Source: Cetobacterium ceti (GTDB lineage Bacteria > Fusobacteriota > Fusobacteriia > Fusobacteriales > Fusobacteriaceae). From it: DNA of 64,000 nucleotides. The stretch spans positions 248,001-312,000 of the forward strand of contig NZ_FUWX01000005.1 in assembly GCF_900167275.1 (NCBI RefSeq), read 5' to 3'. The translations under genes and the position numbers were made by a program. The notes under the pieces are model-generated. The model had not been told where the DNA came from. It was given only the letters and a program-made list of their open reading frames with translations, and made no database searches. Positions 8,014 through 17,769 of this stretch are shown piece by piece; the first letter of the stretch is position 1; every line of letters begins with the position of its first letter.

Positions 8014-10623
8014 TTACTTTAAATTTTCAACTAAAATAGTTTTGATAGCTTCTAAAGCTTCTTTAACTTTAGCTCCATCTTTTCCTCCAGCTTGAGCGAA
8101 ATCTGGTCTTCCTCCACCATTTCCTCCAGCTATTTTAGCTGCTTCTCTTACTAAATCTCCAGCTTTAACTTTTCCTGTTAAATCTTTTGTTACTCCTATT
8201 GCAAATATAGCCTTATCATTATCTGCTCCTAAGGCAATTACACATGATCCTAATTTATCCTTAGCCTTATCAACTATCTCTCTTAATGAGTTGGCATCTT
8301 TATCTTTGAAATCTTGAACTAATACTTTTACTCCATTGATCTCTTCTACATTTTCAAATAAAGAATTTGCTTCAAATGTAGCTATTTTCGCTTTTAAAGC
8401 TTCTAACTCTTTATTTAAATCCTTCATTTCATCCATTAATTTTTCAGATCTTTCATCTAATTTATTAACATCAGTTTTTAATGTTTTAGAAACTTTTTTA
8501 ACTAATTTATCAGTTCCAACAACTGTTTCATAAGCTCTAAATCCTGTTTGAGCTTCTATTCTTCTTACCCCTGCTGCTACCCCTGCTTCAGAGATTATTT
8601 TAAATAATCCAACTTTAGAAATATTATCTATGTGAGTTCCTCCACAAAGTTCCATTGAGAAATCTCCAACTGAAACAACTCTTACACTGTTTCCATATTT
8701 ATCTCCAAATAAAGCTGTTGCTCCTTTAGCTTTAGCTTCGTCCATAGTCATATTTTCAATAGAAACTGGTAATGCATTTGCAATTTCAGTATTTACTATT
8801 CTTTCAACTTCTTCAAGTTCTTTTTCTGTTAATCCCTCATAGTGATTAAAGTCAAATCTTAATCTATCTGCACTTACAGCTGATCCAGCCTGTTGTACAT
8901 GAGAACCTAATACTTCTCTTAAAGCTTCATGTAATAAGTGAGTTGCCGTATGATTTTTAGCTATTTCACTTCTTCTTGTTGTATCAATAGCTAAATTAAA
9001 CATAGCCCCTTCATTTAAATTATCTTCTCCATTTTCTATAATTACAGTATGTGTATAGATTTCCTTTTGCTTTTGAACATCAATAACTTTTCCAAAAACT
9101 CCATTTCCTTCTATAGTTCCATGGTCAGCTTCCTGTCCTCCTGCTTCTGCATAAAATGGTGTTCTATCAAATATTAAAGCATATTTGTTATCTTCAATAT
9201 TTCTAACATGTAATAATTTACCCTCTTCAGCAACTATTTCATATCCATCAAATTCAGTTTTTCCATGTTTATCATAAAACTCTTCTATAAATGAATCTTG
9301 ACCTTTTTCCATTACAACAGTTCTTGCAGCTCTTGCTTTAGCTCTTTGCTCTTCCATTTTACTTACAAATTCATCTTTACATACTTCTATTCCCATCTCT
9401 TCACAGATCTCTTCTGTTAATTCATATGGGAATCCATATGTATCATATAATTTAAAAGTAACATCTCCTGATAATTTATTCTCTCCTCTTTTTTTAGCCT
9501 CTTCAATTTCATTTGTTACCAATTGAATTCCTTGATCTAAAGTATTTGAGAATTTTTCCTCTTCAATTTTTACAACTTTTTTAATATGCTCTAAGTTTTC
9601 TCTTAATTCTGGATAAGCTATAGCCATTAATTCAACAACTTCATCCACCATTTTATACATGAATAGGTCCTTAGTTCCTAATAATCTTCCATGTCTTACG
9701 GCTCTTCTTAAGATTCTTCTTAATACATATCCTCTTCCTTCATTTGATGGAATAACTCCATCGTTAATTAAGAAAGTTATTGCTCTTGCGTGGTCTGTTA
9801 TAACTTTTAAAGAGAAATCTTTTTCAGGAGTATCTCCATAAGTTGTTGAAGTTAATTTTCCTGCAGCTTCAACTAATGGGAATAATAAATCTGTTTCAAA
9901 GTTATTTGATTTCCCTTGAACCATTGCAGCAACTCTTTCTAGTCCTGCTCCTGTATCTATATTTTTCTTTGGTAATGGTTGTAAACTTCCATCTTCCATT
10001 CTATTCCATTCAGTAAATACTAAATTCCAAATTTCAATAAAACGGTTATCTGTCCCTTCATCACCTAATTTTGAATTTTCATCTCCACCATAAGCAACTC
10101 CTAAATCCACGTGAATTTCAGAAGATGGTCCACAAGAACCTGTAGGTCCAGCTGCCCACCAGTTTTCAGAAGCACCAAGTCTTACTATTCTTTCTTTAGG
10201 GAAATTACATTCTTCCATCCAAATTTGTTCAGCTTCATCATCAGATTCAAATACTGATATCCATAATTTTTCCTTATCTAATTTTAAAACTTCTGTAATA
10301 AACTCCCATGACCAAACAATAGCTTCTTTTTTAAAGTAATCTCCAAAAGAGAAGTTTCCTAACATTTCAAAGAATGTGTGGTGTCTAGCTGTTCTTCCAA
10401 CATTTTCTAAGTCATTTGTTCTTATACATTTTTGATAAGTTGTTACTCTAGGACAAGGAGCTTCCTTTTGCCCTAAGAAGTAAGGTTTAAATGGTACCAT
10501 TCCAGCAACTGTTAATAATAGTGTAGGATCATCTGGTATTAAAGAAGCACTTTCAAAATGCTTATGTTTTTTACTTTCGAAAAATTCAATAAATTTCTGT
10601 CTGATTTCGTTACCTGTAAGCAT
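8014..10623 (-). CDS. alaS: Alanyl-tRNA synthetase
   Basis: Full-length (869 residues) class II synthetase: the N-terminal catalytic domain with TARHHTFFEMLGNFSFGDYF (about 55-77), a tRNA-recognition region, the editing domain with the HTATHLLH motif near 560 and CGGTH near 660, and a C-terminal oligomerisation domain starting with a coiled coil. Located between lptB and ruvX in the large envelope/translation operon; start supported by GGAGGAATT. Confidence 0.98.
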   Translation of the reverse strand: MLTGNEIRQKFIEFFESKKHKHFESASLIPDDPTLLLTVAGMVPFKPYFLGQKEAPCPRVTTYQKCIRTNDLENVGRTARHHTFFEMLGNFSFGDYFKKEAIVWSWEFITEVLKLDKEKLWISVFESDDEAEQIWMEECNFPKERIVRLGASENWWAAGPTGSCGPSSEIHVDLGVAYGGDENSKLGDEGTDNRFIEIWNLVFTEWNRMEDGSLQPLPKKNIDTGAGLERVAAMVQGKSNNFETDLLFPLVEAAGKLTSTTYGDTPEKDFSLKVITDHARAITFLINDGVIPSNEGRGYVLRRILRRAVRHGRLLGTKDLFMYKMVDEVVELMAIAYPELRENLEHIKKVVKIEEEKFSNTLDQGIQLVTNEIEEAKKRGENKLSGDVTFKLYDTYGFPYELTEEICEEMGIEVCKDEFVSKMEEQRAKARAARTVVMEKGQDSFIEEFYDKHGKTEFDGYEIVAEEGKLLHVRNIEDNKYALIFDRTPFYAEAGGQEADHGTIEGNGVFGKVIDVQKQKEIYTHTVIIENGEDNLNEGAMFNLAIDTTRRSEIAKNHTATHLLHEALREVLGSHVQQAGSAVSADRLRFDFNHYEGLTEKELEEVERIVNTEIANALPVSIENMTMDEAKAKGATALFGDKYGNSVRVVSVGDFSMELCGGTHIDNISKVGLFKIISEAGVAAGVRRIEAQTGFRAYETVVGTDKLVKKVSKTLKTDVNKLDERSEKLMDEMKDLNKELEALKAKIATFEANSLFENVEEINGVKVLVQDFKDKDANSLREIVDKAKDKLGSCVIALGADNDKAIFAIGVTKDLTGKVKAGDLVREAAKIAGGNGGGRPDFAQAGGKDGAKVKEALEAIKTILVENLK

Positions 10624-10656
10624 AATTCCTCCATATATTTTAATAAATTTTATTTT

Positions 10657-11382
10657 TTAATCTAACTTAAAGTTTTCCCCTAGATAGATTTTTTTCGCCA
10701 ATTCATTTTGAGCTATTTCTTCTGGTGTTCCACTTATTAGTACTTCTCCATTTGCCATTATATAAGCTTTTTCTGTAATACTTAAAGTTTCTCTTACAGA
10801 GTGATCTGTTATTAATATTCCCAATCCTCTAGCTTTTAAATATCTTATAATCTGTTGAATATCTTCAACAGCTATAGGGTCAACTCCCGCAAATGGTTCA
10901 TCTAGAAGTATAAAATCTGGGTCATTGGCAATGGTTCTTGCAATCTCTACCCTTCTTCTTTCTCCTCCTGAAAGAGCATATCCCATTGATTTTGCCACAT
11001 GGGTTAATTTAAATTCTTCCAAAAGTTTTTCCATTTTTTCAATTCTTTCTTCCTTAGGAATCTTTTTCATTTCAAGAATTGAAAGTATATTATCTTCAAC
11101 TGTTAAATTTCTAAAAATTGAAGGTTCCTGAGCCAAATATCCAATTCCTAAGTTTGCTCTTTTATACATAGGATATTTTGTAATATCCTCATCATTACAA
11201 TAAACAGTTCCAGACTCTGGTTTTACTATTCCTGTTATCATATAAAATGTTGTTGTTTTTCCAGCTCCATTAGGTCCTAATAATCCAACTATTTCCCCTT
11301 TTTTCACTTCTAAACTAACATTTTTTACAACCTGTCTTTTCTTATAACTTTTACACAGATTCTGAGCCACTATACTAATCAT
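10657..11382 (-). CDS. lptB: LPS export ABC transporter ATPase LptB
   Basis: A 241-residue cytoplasmic ATPase powering LPS extraction by LptFG. Visible motifs are Walker [10 protein letters not shown] (about 35-43), the Q-loop in [14 protein letters not shown], the ABC signature [15 protein letters not shown] (about 138) and Walker [14 protein letters not shown] followed by the switch His in ITDHSV. The LAQEPSIFR and [10 protein letters not shown] segments are characteristic of LptB. It lies 10 bases after the giant LptA/LptC-like gene, so transporter motor and bridge are co-transcribed. Confidence 0.97.
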   Translation of the reverse strand: MISIVAQNLCKSYKKRQVVKNVSLEVKKGEIVGLLGPNGAGKTTTFYMITGIVKPESGTVYCNDEDITKYPMYKRANLGIGYLAQEPSIFRNLTVEDNILSILEMKKIPKEERIEKMEKLLEEFKLTHVAKSMGYALSGGERRRVEIARTIANDPDFILLDEPFAGVDPIAVEDIQQIIRYLKARGLGILITDHSVRETLSITEKAYIMANGEVLISGTPEEIAQNELAKKIYLGENFKLD

Positions 11383-11391
11383 AAACTCTCC

Positions 11392-14070
11392 TTACTGCTT
11401 CATGAAATTTTTATAGGCATCCTTAGATTCTCCATTTATAATAGATCTACTTTTAGATGTCTTTGATTTGTAATCTATAAATACATTTCCCTTAGCTTTT
11501 ATTTTATTAGTTTTAGTATTATATATAGCTGAATCAGCACTAATTGTTGCCTTTGCATTTTCTGCAATTACATCCCCCATAAGTTCTACTATATTTTCTT
11601 TATTTTTTATAGTAGCTTTTGTTGAAGTTAAATTAGTAACCTCTCCCTCTTTATTTTTATTTATTATATGTACATCAATATTTAAGTTAATAATTTCAGT
11701 ATTTAAATCTCCATTCATAGATTTAGATTTAATTGTTGTTGTTCCTCTTTCATTTTTCATAACTACCACACTATTATCCTTAGCAAAAACTAAGTTTCTA
11801 GGAACATCCATCTCTAAATAATCTGATTTTAAATCTAAATCCTCTCTAATTATCTCTCCATTTTTTATAACTTCAATTCTTTGAGCTACATAGGTATTGT
11901 TCTCATCTTTTAAATATACTCTAGTATTATCACCTTTAAACTTAGTTAATACTCCCTTATCCATAAATTCACCATGTGTGTTTCCATTTAAATCTATAAC
12001 CATATTTTTCATATTTCCTTTAGAGGAATCTGCACTGAATTTATCTCCTAATTTAGAAAGTATATTAACTGGTCCTGTTGTAAAGCTATTACTATTCATA
12101 TTTATAGTACCCTTTGAAGAAGTTACTTTAAAATCCCTATAATCCATAACAAATTTATTTTTTAATATAACTTCATTATTATCTAGCTCATAGTTTATAA
12201 GAGAGCTTTTTAAAGTTCCCTCAAGATTTTTTATAACACAATTCTTTTCAAGAACAACCTCATTTTTATTGACATAGTAATTTATTATATCACTTTTTAT
12301 TATATTATTCATATTTTTTCCATGGAAATTTTTACCTATCATTTTACCGCTATTAACATAATAAACTCCATTTTCCATAGTACCTGAAATATCTTTCTCT
12401 TTTCCTTTAAAGTTTATTTTTCCAGGTATAATTACTTTATTTTCATTTAAGAAATATGTTCCACTATTTCCATATATATCAGCATTTGAGTTTAAAATTT
12501 CTAAATTTCCAATTATTTTTGCATAATTATTATTTTTAAACTCTCCACTATTTCCTTTTACAATAGTATTATCTTCTTTTTTCAATAAAACTACATTTTT
12601 TTCAATAGTTCCATATCCACTTTTAATATTGTATTTTAAATTTTCTCCTGATAATTTTTCCTCTTTATTTTCATAAGTAAAATCTCCTTTGCTTTCAAAG
12701 TCTCCTTTACTTAATATATATATTCCATTTGAGCCTTTAAATACTCCATTACTTTTTCTTTCTGTAACTGTATATTTTCCAGGTAAAAGAGCTAAATCTT
12801 TATCTTTTTCATACTCTATTAAATCGCTTTTAAATATATAATCTTTATCTTTAAAATATCCATTACCTTTAACTGTATATTTTTTACTATTATCATTAAA
12901 TGTAACTAAATCTCCTGAAGCATATTGATTATCCTTCTCATCAAAAACATAACCCTTTATAACTTCCCCTATACCTGTTTTTTCATTATAAATAACCTCT
13001 GGAGCCTTTATTTCCTTAGTTGCATTTTTATAATAAACATCCTCTCCATCTTTTCCATATAGTTTAAATGTTTCATTATCTTTAAAGTAAAATAATTTTT
13101 CAGCTAATAATTTATCCCCTTTATTTGAATGTCCCTTAATGTCTCCGACTAATTCAAATAAACCTATTTCTTCATTATAATATCCTCTATTTCCTTTAAA
13201 GAAGTTAACTTTATTATCCCCTTCAACAGGACCATTTATATTTATAAGAGCTTTTTCATTTTCTCTAGTTATACTATCCATTTTTATATTATAACCATTT
13301 GAAACAACATGAACATTTTTAGTTATTTTAAAAGCTCCTGTTTCTTCATTATAAATTAAATGCTCTCCATAGAGTTTAGTTCCATTATAATCTATCTCAA
13401 AAGGTTCCCAAGCTTCTAAAATTTTTGTTTCTATATTATATCTTCCTTTTTTAAATTCTCCAAATAGTTTTCCCTTAGCAACCTTTGAATTATTACTTTC
13501 TAACTTTATATTTCCAAATATATTTACAATTTTACTTTTATTGTTATACTCTGCTTTTTCTGCTAAAAGTGTATAGTCCTTAACTTTTAAGGATACATCC
13601 CCTTGTAAATTCATAAAGTCCATTTTACTATCACTTTTAAAGTTTTTACCTGATATTTCCATTCCCTTTTCTTTATTTATTGCAGTAACTCCTGAATCAG
13701 AAACTATTAAATCATCTTCCTTTATATATTTTGCTGCCTCTGTTTTAAACTCCCATCCATTGATACTTTTACCAAAAATATTATTTTTTAAGATTAAGTT
13801 CTTAGCCTTATCTAATAAAATATTATCTCCTGATAAAAATAGATTTTTTACCTTTGCCTGAGCTTTTTCAAATGTAGTTTCATCGCTTTTTAACATATCT
13901 TTTTGCTTTAAAGCTTCTATCTCATAACCATCACTATTATATGTTACGTCAGTAGTTTCTATAACTTGTGCCTTTGGAGCTACGGTTTTTTCATCTCCAA
14001 AGTAGTTTATATAACCTAACCCCAAAACTACTATAATTGCAGCTATATAAAGTAGTTTCTTTCTATTCAT
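11392..14070 (-). CDS. Giant OstA/LptC-LptA-like periplasmic bridge protein
   Basis: An 892-residue protein with one N-terminal membrane anchor (about residues 5-24, KKLLYIAAIIVVLGLGYINY) and an otherwise periplasmic, strongly beta-type sequence. The whole body is built of repeating units of about 20-30 residues with a hydrophobic-turn-G/N pattern (for example AEYNNKSKIVNIFGNIKLES, LIYNEETGAFKITKNVHVVS, AIYNTKTNKIKAKGNVFIDY), the pattern of LptC/LptA beta-jellyroll proteins. E. coli LptC and LptA are each under 200 residues, so this equals several of them in one chain. Placed directly before lptB, it is inferred to be the LPS conduit across the periplasm, anchored like LptC and extended like an LptA polymer. 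The family resemblance is good; the single-chain bridge role is inference. Confidence 0.8.
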   Translation of the reverse strand: MNRKKLLYIAAIIVVLGLGYINYFGDEKTVAPKAQVIETTDVTYNSDGYEIEALKQKDMLKSDETTFEKAQAKVKNLFLSGDNILLDKAKNLILKNNIFGKSINGWEFKTEAAKYIKEDDLIVSDSGVTAINKEKGMEISGKNFKSDSKMDFMNLQGDVSLKVKDYTLLAEKAEYNNKSKIVNIFGNIKLESNNSKVAKGKLFGEFKKGRYNIETKILEAWEPFEIDYNGTKLYGEHLIYNEETGAFKITKNVHVVSNGYNIKMDSITRENEKALININGPVEGDNKVNFFKGNRGYYNEEIGLFELVGDIKGHSNKGDKLLAEKLFYFKDNETFKLYGKDGEDVYYKNATKEIKAPEVIYNEKTGIGEVIKGYVFDEKDNQYASGDLVTFNDNSKKYTVKGNGYFKDKDYIFKSDLIEYEKDKDLALLPGKYTVTERKSNGVFKGSNGIYILSKGDFESKGDFTYENKEEKLSGENLKYNIKSGYGTIEKNVVLLKKEDNTIVKGNSGEFKNNNYAKIIGNLEILNSNADIYGNSGTYFLNENKVIIPGKINFKGKEKDISGTMENGVYYVNSGKMIGKNFHGKNMNNIIKSDIINYYVNKNEVVLEKNCVIKNLEGTLKSSLINYELDNNEVILKNKFVMDYRDFKVTSSKGTINMNSNSFTTGPVNILSKLGDKFSADSSKGNMKNMVIDLNGNTHGEFMDKGVLTKFKGDNTRVYLKDENNTYVAQRIEVIKNGEIIREDLDLKSDYLEMDVPRNLVFAKDNSVVVMKNERGTTTIKSKSMNGDLNTEIINLNIDVHIINKNKEGEVTNLTSTKATIKNKENIVELMGDVIAENAKATISADSAIYNTKTNKIKAKGNVFIDYKSKTSKSRSIINGESKDAYKNFMKQ

Positions 14071-14079
14071 AAAGTCCTC

Positions 14080-16719
14080 CTAATTTAAAATTCTCTTTAA
14101 TTCATTTAATTTTATAAGTGCATCCATAGGTGTTAGAGAATTTAGCTCTATCTCTTTTAATAATCTTAAGGCTATTTTTTCCTCCTTAGATATATCCTCT
14201 GTAGAGCTTTGTATTTTTTCTATTTTTTCCTCTTGGAAAGTTTCTTTTTCCTCTCCTCCAAAAAGTAATAACTGTTCACCCTTTATTTTTTCATTGACTA
14301 TAGCTTTTCTATCTTCTAAATTCTTTAGCATATCCTTAGCTCTAGTTAAAATCTCCTTAGGTAGTCCCGCTAATCTTGCTACTTCTATTCCATAGGATTT
14401 ATCTGCTCCACCCTTTACAATCTCTCTTAAAAATAATATTTCATCTCCAGTTTCCTTAACTTCAATTCTAAAGTTTTCTGAATTTTTAAGTTGCCCTTCA
14501 AGTTGAGTTAACTCATGATAGTGAGTTGCAAATATTGTCTTTGCTCCTATATTGTCATGGATATACTCTGTAATTGCTGTAGCTATTGAAATTCCATCAA
14601 ATGTTGAAGTTCCTCTTCCTATTTCATCTAAAATAATAAAAGAATTTCTAGTGGCACTATTTACAATATTAGCAACTTCACTCATCTCTAACATAAATGT
14701 AGATTGTCCTGTTAAAAGATCATCACTTGCTCCTATTCTTGTAAATACCCTATCTACCAAACCTATTTTAGCATAATCTGCTGGAACATAACAGCCTATA
14801 TGTGCCATTATTATTATTAATGCCACTTGTTTCATATATGTAGATTTACCTGACATATTAGGTCCTGTTAATATAATCATATTTTTCCCAGAATTAAATA
14901 TAATATTATTTTTAACAAAACCTCCAGATTTAATAAGTTTTTCAACTATGGCATGTCTACCACCTATTATTTCTAAATCAAAATCCTTAGTTATCTCGGG
15001 TTTTGTATAATTATTCTTTGTTGCCACATGGGCAAAGTTTGTAATCACATCTAAATATGCTAATTTATATGCTAAATCTTGAAATACATTTTTACTTTCC
15101 TTTAGTTTAAGAGTTAACTCTCTAAAAATATGAAATTCTAAATTTTCAATTCTTTCTTTAGCATTTATAACCTTTTCTTCATACTCTTTAAGTTCACTTA
15201 TAATATATCTTTCTGCATTTGCTAATGTTTGTCTTCTAATATATTCTTCAGGAACTAAGTGATTATTGGATTTAGTTACTTCTATAAAATATCCAAATAC
15301 TTTATTATACTTTATTTTTAAAGTTTTTATTCCTGTTTTTTCTCTTTCTCTACTTTCAATTTCTAAAATATATTCCTTTCCTCTTTTAGAAATATCATGT
15401 AATTCATCTAAATCCTTATTGTATCCACCCTTTATCATTCCACCCTCTCTTACAGAAAATGGCGGTTCATCCACAATTATTTGCTCTATTAAATTATGAG
15501 CTTCAACTAAGGCTTTTACATCTATTTCAAATATAGGATTTCCATTTAAATATTTATAAATTTCTAAGGCATTTCTTATAGATACTTTTAAAGCCACTAA
15601 ATCTCTAGCATTTATAGTCTCTAAAACAAGTTTTCCTATTATTCTTTCAATATCATAGACATTTTTTAAGTTTTCTCTAAGTTCCTCTCTTATTAAAACT
15701 TCATTTATAAAATATTCCGTATGATTTTGTCTTTCCCTAATCTCATCTAGATTTAATAATGGATTTTTTATTATTTTCTTTAAAAGTCTACTTCCCATAG
15801 AACTTTTACATTGATCTAAAACCCATAATAATGTTCCTATATTTCCTTGATCTTTTCCATTAGATATTATATCTAAATTTCTTTGAGTTGTTAAATTAAG
15901 TTCCATTAGAGAATCTGTTCTCATATAAGTTATTTTATCTATAGGAAGCTCTTTCCCCTTTTGAAGTTCCACCACATAGTCTAAAACCATAGCCGAAACT
16001 TCCATAGCTCTTTCCTTATTTTCTAGGGAAAAACTCTCTAAAGATATAACTTTAAAGTAATTTTTTAAATACTCCTCACTTTTTTTCACCTTTGGATATT
16101 CATGAATATTTATATTATTATTCTCTCCAAAGGCTTTTAAAGTATTTTCTAATTCCCTATAACTATCACTATCTATAATTATCTCCCTAGGTGATATTTT
16201 ATTAATTTCACCTAGAAGTCTATAGTTTATATCTTCCCCTTCTATTTCACTAACTTTAAATTCTCCAGTTGTAATATCTATATAGGAAAATCCTAATATA
16301 TTATTTTTTAAAACTATTCCCATTAAATAGTTATTACTTTTCTCATCTAGAAAATCTGTATCTATAACTGTTCCTGGGGTCACAACCCTAACAACTTCCC
16401 TTTTAACTAATCCCTTAGTTAACTTAGGATCCTCTACTTGTTCACAAATGGCAACCTTATATCCTTTATTTACAAGTTTTGCTATATAAGAAGCTGCTGA
16501 ATGGAAAGGAATCCCTGCCAAGGGAACATCTTGACCCTTTTCTCTATTTCTACTAGTTAAGGTTAATCCTAACTCCTTTGAAGCTGTCACAGCATCTTCA
16601 AAAAACATCTCATAGAAATCCCCTAATCTAAAAAATAGAATACTATCTTTATTTTCATTTTTTATCTCTTTATATTGTGTCATTAATGGTGTATCTGCTG
16701 CCAAAATATCACTTCCCAA
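14080..16719 (-). CDS. mutS: DNA mismatch repair protein MutS
   Basis: Full-length MutS (about 879 residues). The N-terminal mismatch-binding domain has GDFYEMFFEDA (about 30-42) with the Phe-x-Glu wedge; the C-terminal ATPase has Walker A TGPNMSGKSTYM (about 620) and Walker B/signature FIILDEIGRGTSTFDG, followed by ATHYHEL. The first in-frame codon is TTG at 16719 next to the dusB stop; a second TTG at 16704 would give MAADTPLMTQYKEI, closer to the usual family start, so the exact start is uncertain. MutL is not in this window. Confidence 0.97.
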   Translation of the reverse strand: MGSDILAADTPLMTQYKEIKNENKDSILFFRLGDFYEMFFEDAVTASKELGLTLTSRNREKGQDVPLAGIPFHSAASYIAKLVNKGYKVAICEQVEDPKLTKGLVKREVVRVVTPGTVIDTDFLDEKSNNYLMGIVLKNNILGFSYIDITTGEFKVSEIEGEDINYRLLGEINKISPREIIIDSDSYRELENTLKAFGENNNINIHEYPKVKKSEEYLKNYFKVISLESFSLENKERAMEVSAMVLDYVVELQKGKELPIDKITYMRTDSLMELNLTTQRNLDIISNGKDQGNIGTLLWVLDQCKSSMGSRLLKKIIKNPLLNLDEIRERQNHTEYFINEVLIREELRENLKNVYDIERIIGKLVLETINARDLVALKVSIRNALEIYKYLNGNPIFEIDVKALVEAHNLIEQIIVDEPPFSVREGGMIKGGYNKDLDELHDISKRGKEYILEIESREREKTGIKTLKIKYNKVFGYFIEVTKSNNHLVPEEYIRRQTLANAERYIISELKEYEEKVINAKERIENLEFHIFRELTLKLKESKNVFQDLAYKLAYLDVITNFAHVATKNNYTKPEITKDFDLEIIGGRHAIVEKLIKSGGFVKNNIIFNSGKNMIILTGPNMSGKSTYMKQVALIIIMAHIGCYVPADYAKIGLVDRVFTRIGASDDLLTGQSTFMLEMSEVANIVNSATRNSFIILDEIGRGTSTFDGISIATAITEYIHDNIGAKTIFATHYHELTQLEGQLKNSENFRIEVKETGDEILFLREIVKGGADKSYGIEVARLAGLPKEILTRAKDMLKNLEDRKAIVNEKIKGEQLLLFGGEEKETFQEEKIEKIQSSTEDISKEEKIALRLLKEIELNSLTPMDALIKLNELKRILN

Positions 16720-17652
16720 TTACAAGTTTCCCTTTGCTTTTTCTAATAGGGCTACTATATCATCATAATTATCCAATTGATTAATAGTATTTTTTAAAGT
16801 TGTTGCATGTCTTAACCCTTTTAAATACCAACATAGGTGTTTTCTCATTTCAAATTGAAACTCCTTATCTGGATTATCATTTTTAGCCAATAAAACATGT
16901 TTTATAGCTAGTTCAATTCTCTCCTCAGGAGTTATTTCACTTTTAATTTCTCCATATTCTAAAATCTCTCTAATATCTCTTATTAACCATGGATTTCCAC
17001 AAATTCCTCTAGCTAACATTATTCCATCTACTCCAGACATCTTTATTCTTTCAAGAGCATCTTCCCCTGTGAAAATATCTCCATTTCCTATTACATCTAT
17101 TCCCACATTGTCTTTTACCTCTTTTATTAAATCCCAGTTAGCTTTTCCTGTATACATCTGTTCCCTTGTTCTTCCGTGAATGGTCACATGAGTACATCCA
17201 GCTTCTTCAGCAATTTTACCCATAGTTATATGCTGTTTTAATCCCTTATATCCCACTCTTGTTTTTAAAGAAAGAGCTGTATCATCATTTAAAGCACTTC
17301 TAACTTCGCAAAGTATTCTCTTTACATGTTCTGGATCTTCTAAAAGAGCTGCTCCATATCCATTTTTAACAATTTTATTAACAGGACATCCTGCATTGAC
17401 ATCAATATGTTTTACTCCTAAGTTTTCAATATATTTAGCACTGTAAACCATTTTTTCAATATCTCTACCAAAAATTTGTACTGCTTCTCCATCTCTAATT
17501 CTTAGAATTTGATTTATTGTTTTTTCATTTGCCATTTCAAGAGCATTTACACTTACCATTTCTGTAAATACCATATCAGGCTTATACTCTTCTAATATTC
17601 CTCTAAATGTATAGTCAGTAACTCCTGCCATAGGAGCTATAAATATCTTCAT
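16720..17652 (-). CDS. dusB: tRNA-dihydrouridine synthase (DusB-like)
   Basis: FMN-dependent reduction of uridines in tRNA. The 310-residue TIM-barrel protein has the opening IFIAPMAGVTDYTFRG, the catalytic Cys in NAGCPVNKIVKNGYGAAL (near 97), FMN-binding TIHGRTREQMYTGKAN and the IGNGDIFTG segment. An in-frame TTG lies 12 bases upstream, but GGAGGAAAAG sits directly before ATG 17652, so that start is used. First gene of the dusB-mutS-lpt-lptB-alaS-ruvX-secDF operon. Confidence 0.94.
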   Translation of the reverse strand: MKIFIAPMAGVTDYTFRGILEEYKPDMVFTEMVSVNALEMANEKTINQILRIRDGEAVQIFGRDIEKMVYSAKYIENLGVKHIDVNAGCPVNKIVKNGYGAALLEDPEHVKRILCEVRSALNDDTALSLKTRVGYKGLKQHITMGKIAEEAGCTHVTIHGRTREQMYTGKANWDLIKEVKDNVGIDVIGNGDIFTGEDALERIKMSGVDGIMLARGICGNPWLIRDIREILEYGEIKSEITPEERIELAIKHVLLAKNDNPDKEFQFEMRKHLCWYLKGLRHATTLKNTINQLDNYDDIVALLEKAKGNL

Positions 17653-17686
17653 CTTTTCCTCCAATAATTACTAATATAATCAAGAA

Positions 17687-17715
17687 ATTTTACCATATTT
17701 ACAATATCTTTTCAA
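17687..17715 (-). promoter_or_regulatory. Sigma-70-type promoter of the dusB-to-secF operon
   Basis: On the minus strand TTGAAA (17715-17710), a 17-bp spacer, then TAAAAT (17692-17687). It lies between the thrS terminator and dusB, about 35 bases before the start codon, and would drive the eight-gene operon ending at secF. Confidence 0.7.
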
Positions 17716-17731
17716 TAATACTGTATACACA

Positions 17732-17760
17732 TAAAAAAAGGGGCACCCCTTGTGCCCCCA
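17732..17760 (-). terminator. Intrinsic terminator after thrS
   Basis: GC-rich hairpin with arms GTGCCCC/GGGGCAC (17752-17758 and 17740-17746) followed on the minus strand by seven T, 10 bases after the thrS stop. Confidence 0.9.
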
Positions 17761-17769
17761 TTTTATTTC

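Noticed and set aside
7538-8095. Plus-strand frame of 185 codons spanning secD start, ruvX and alaS end
   Set aside because: It crosses three conserved minus-strand genes and has shadow-like composition.
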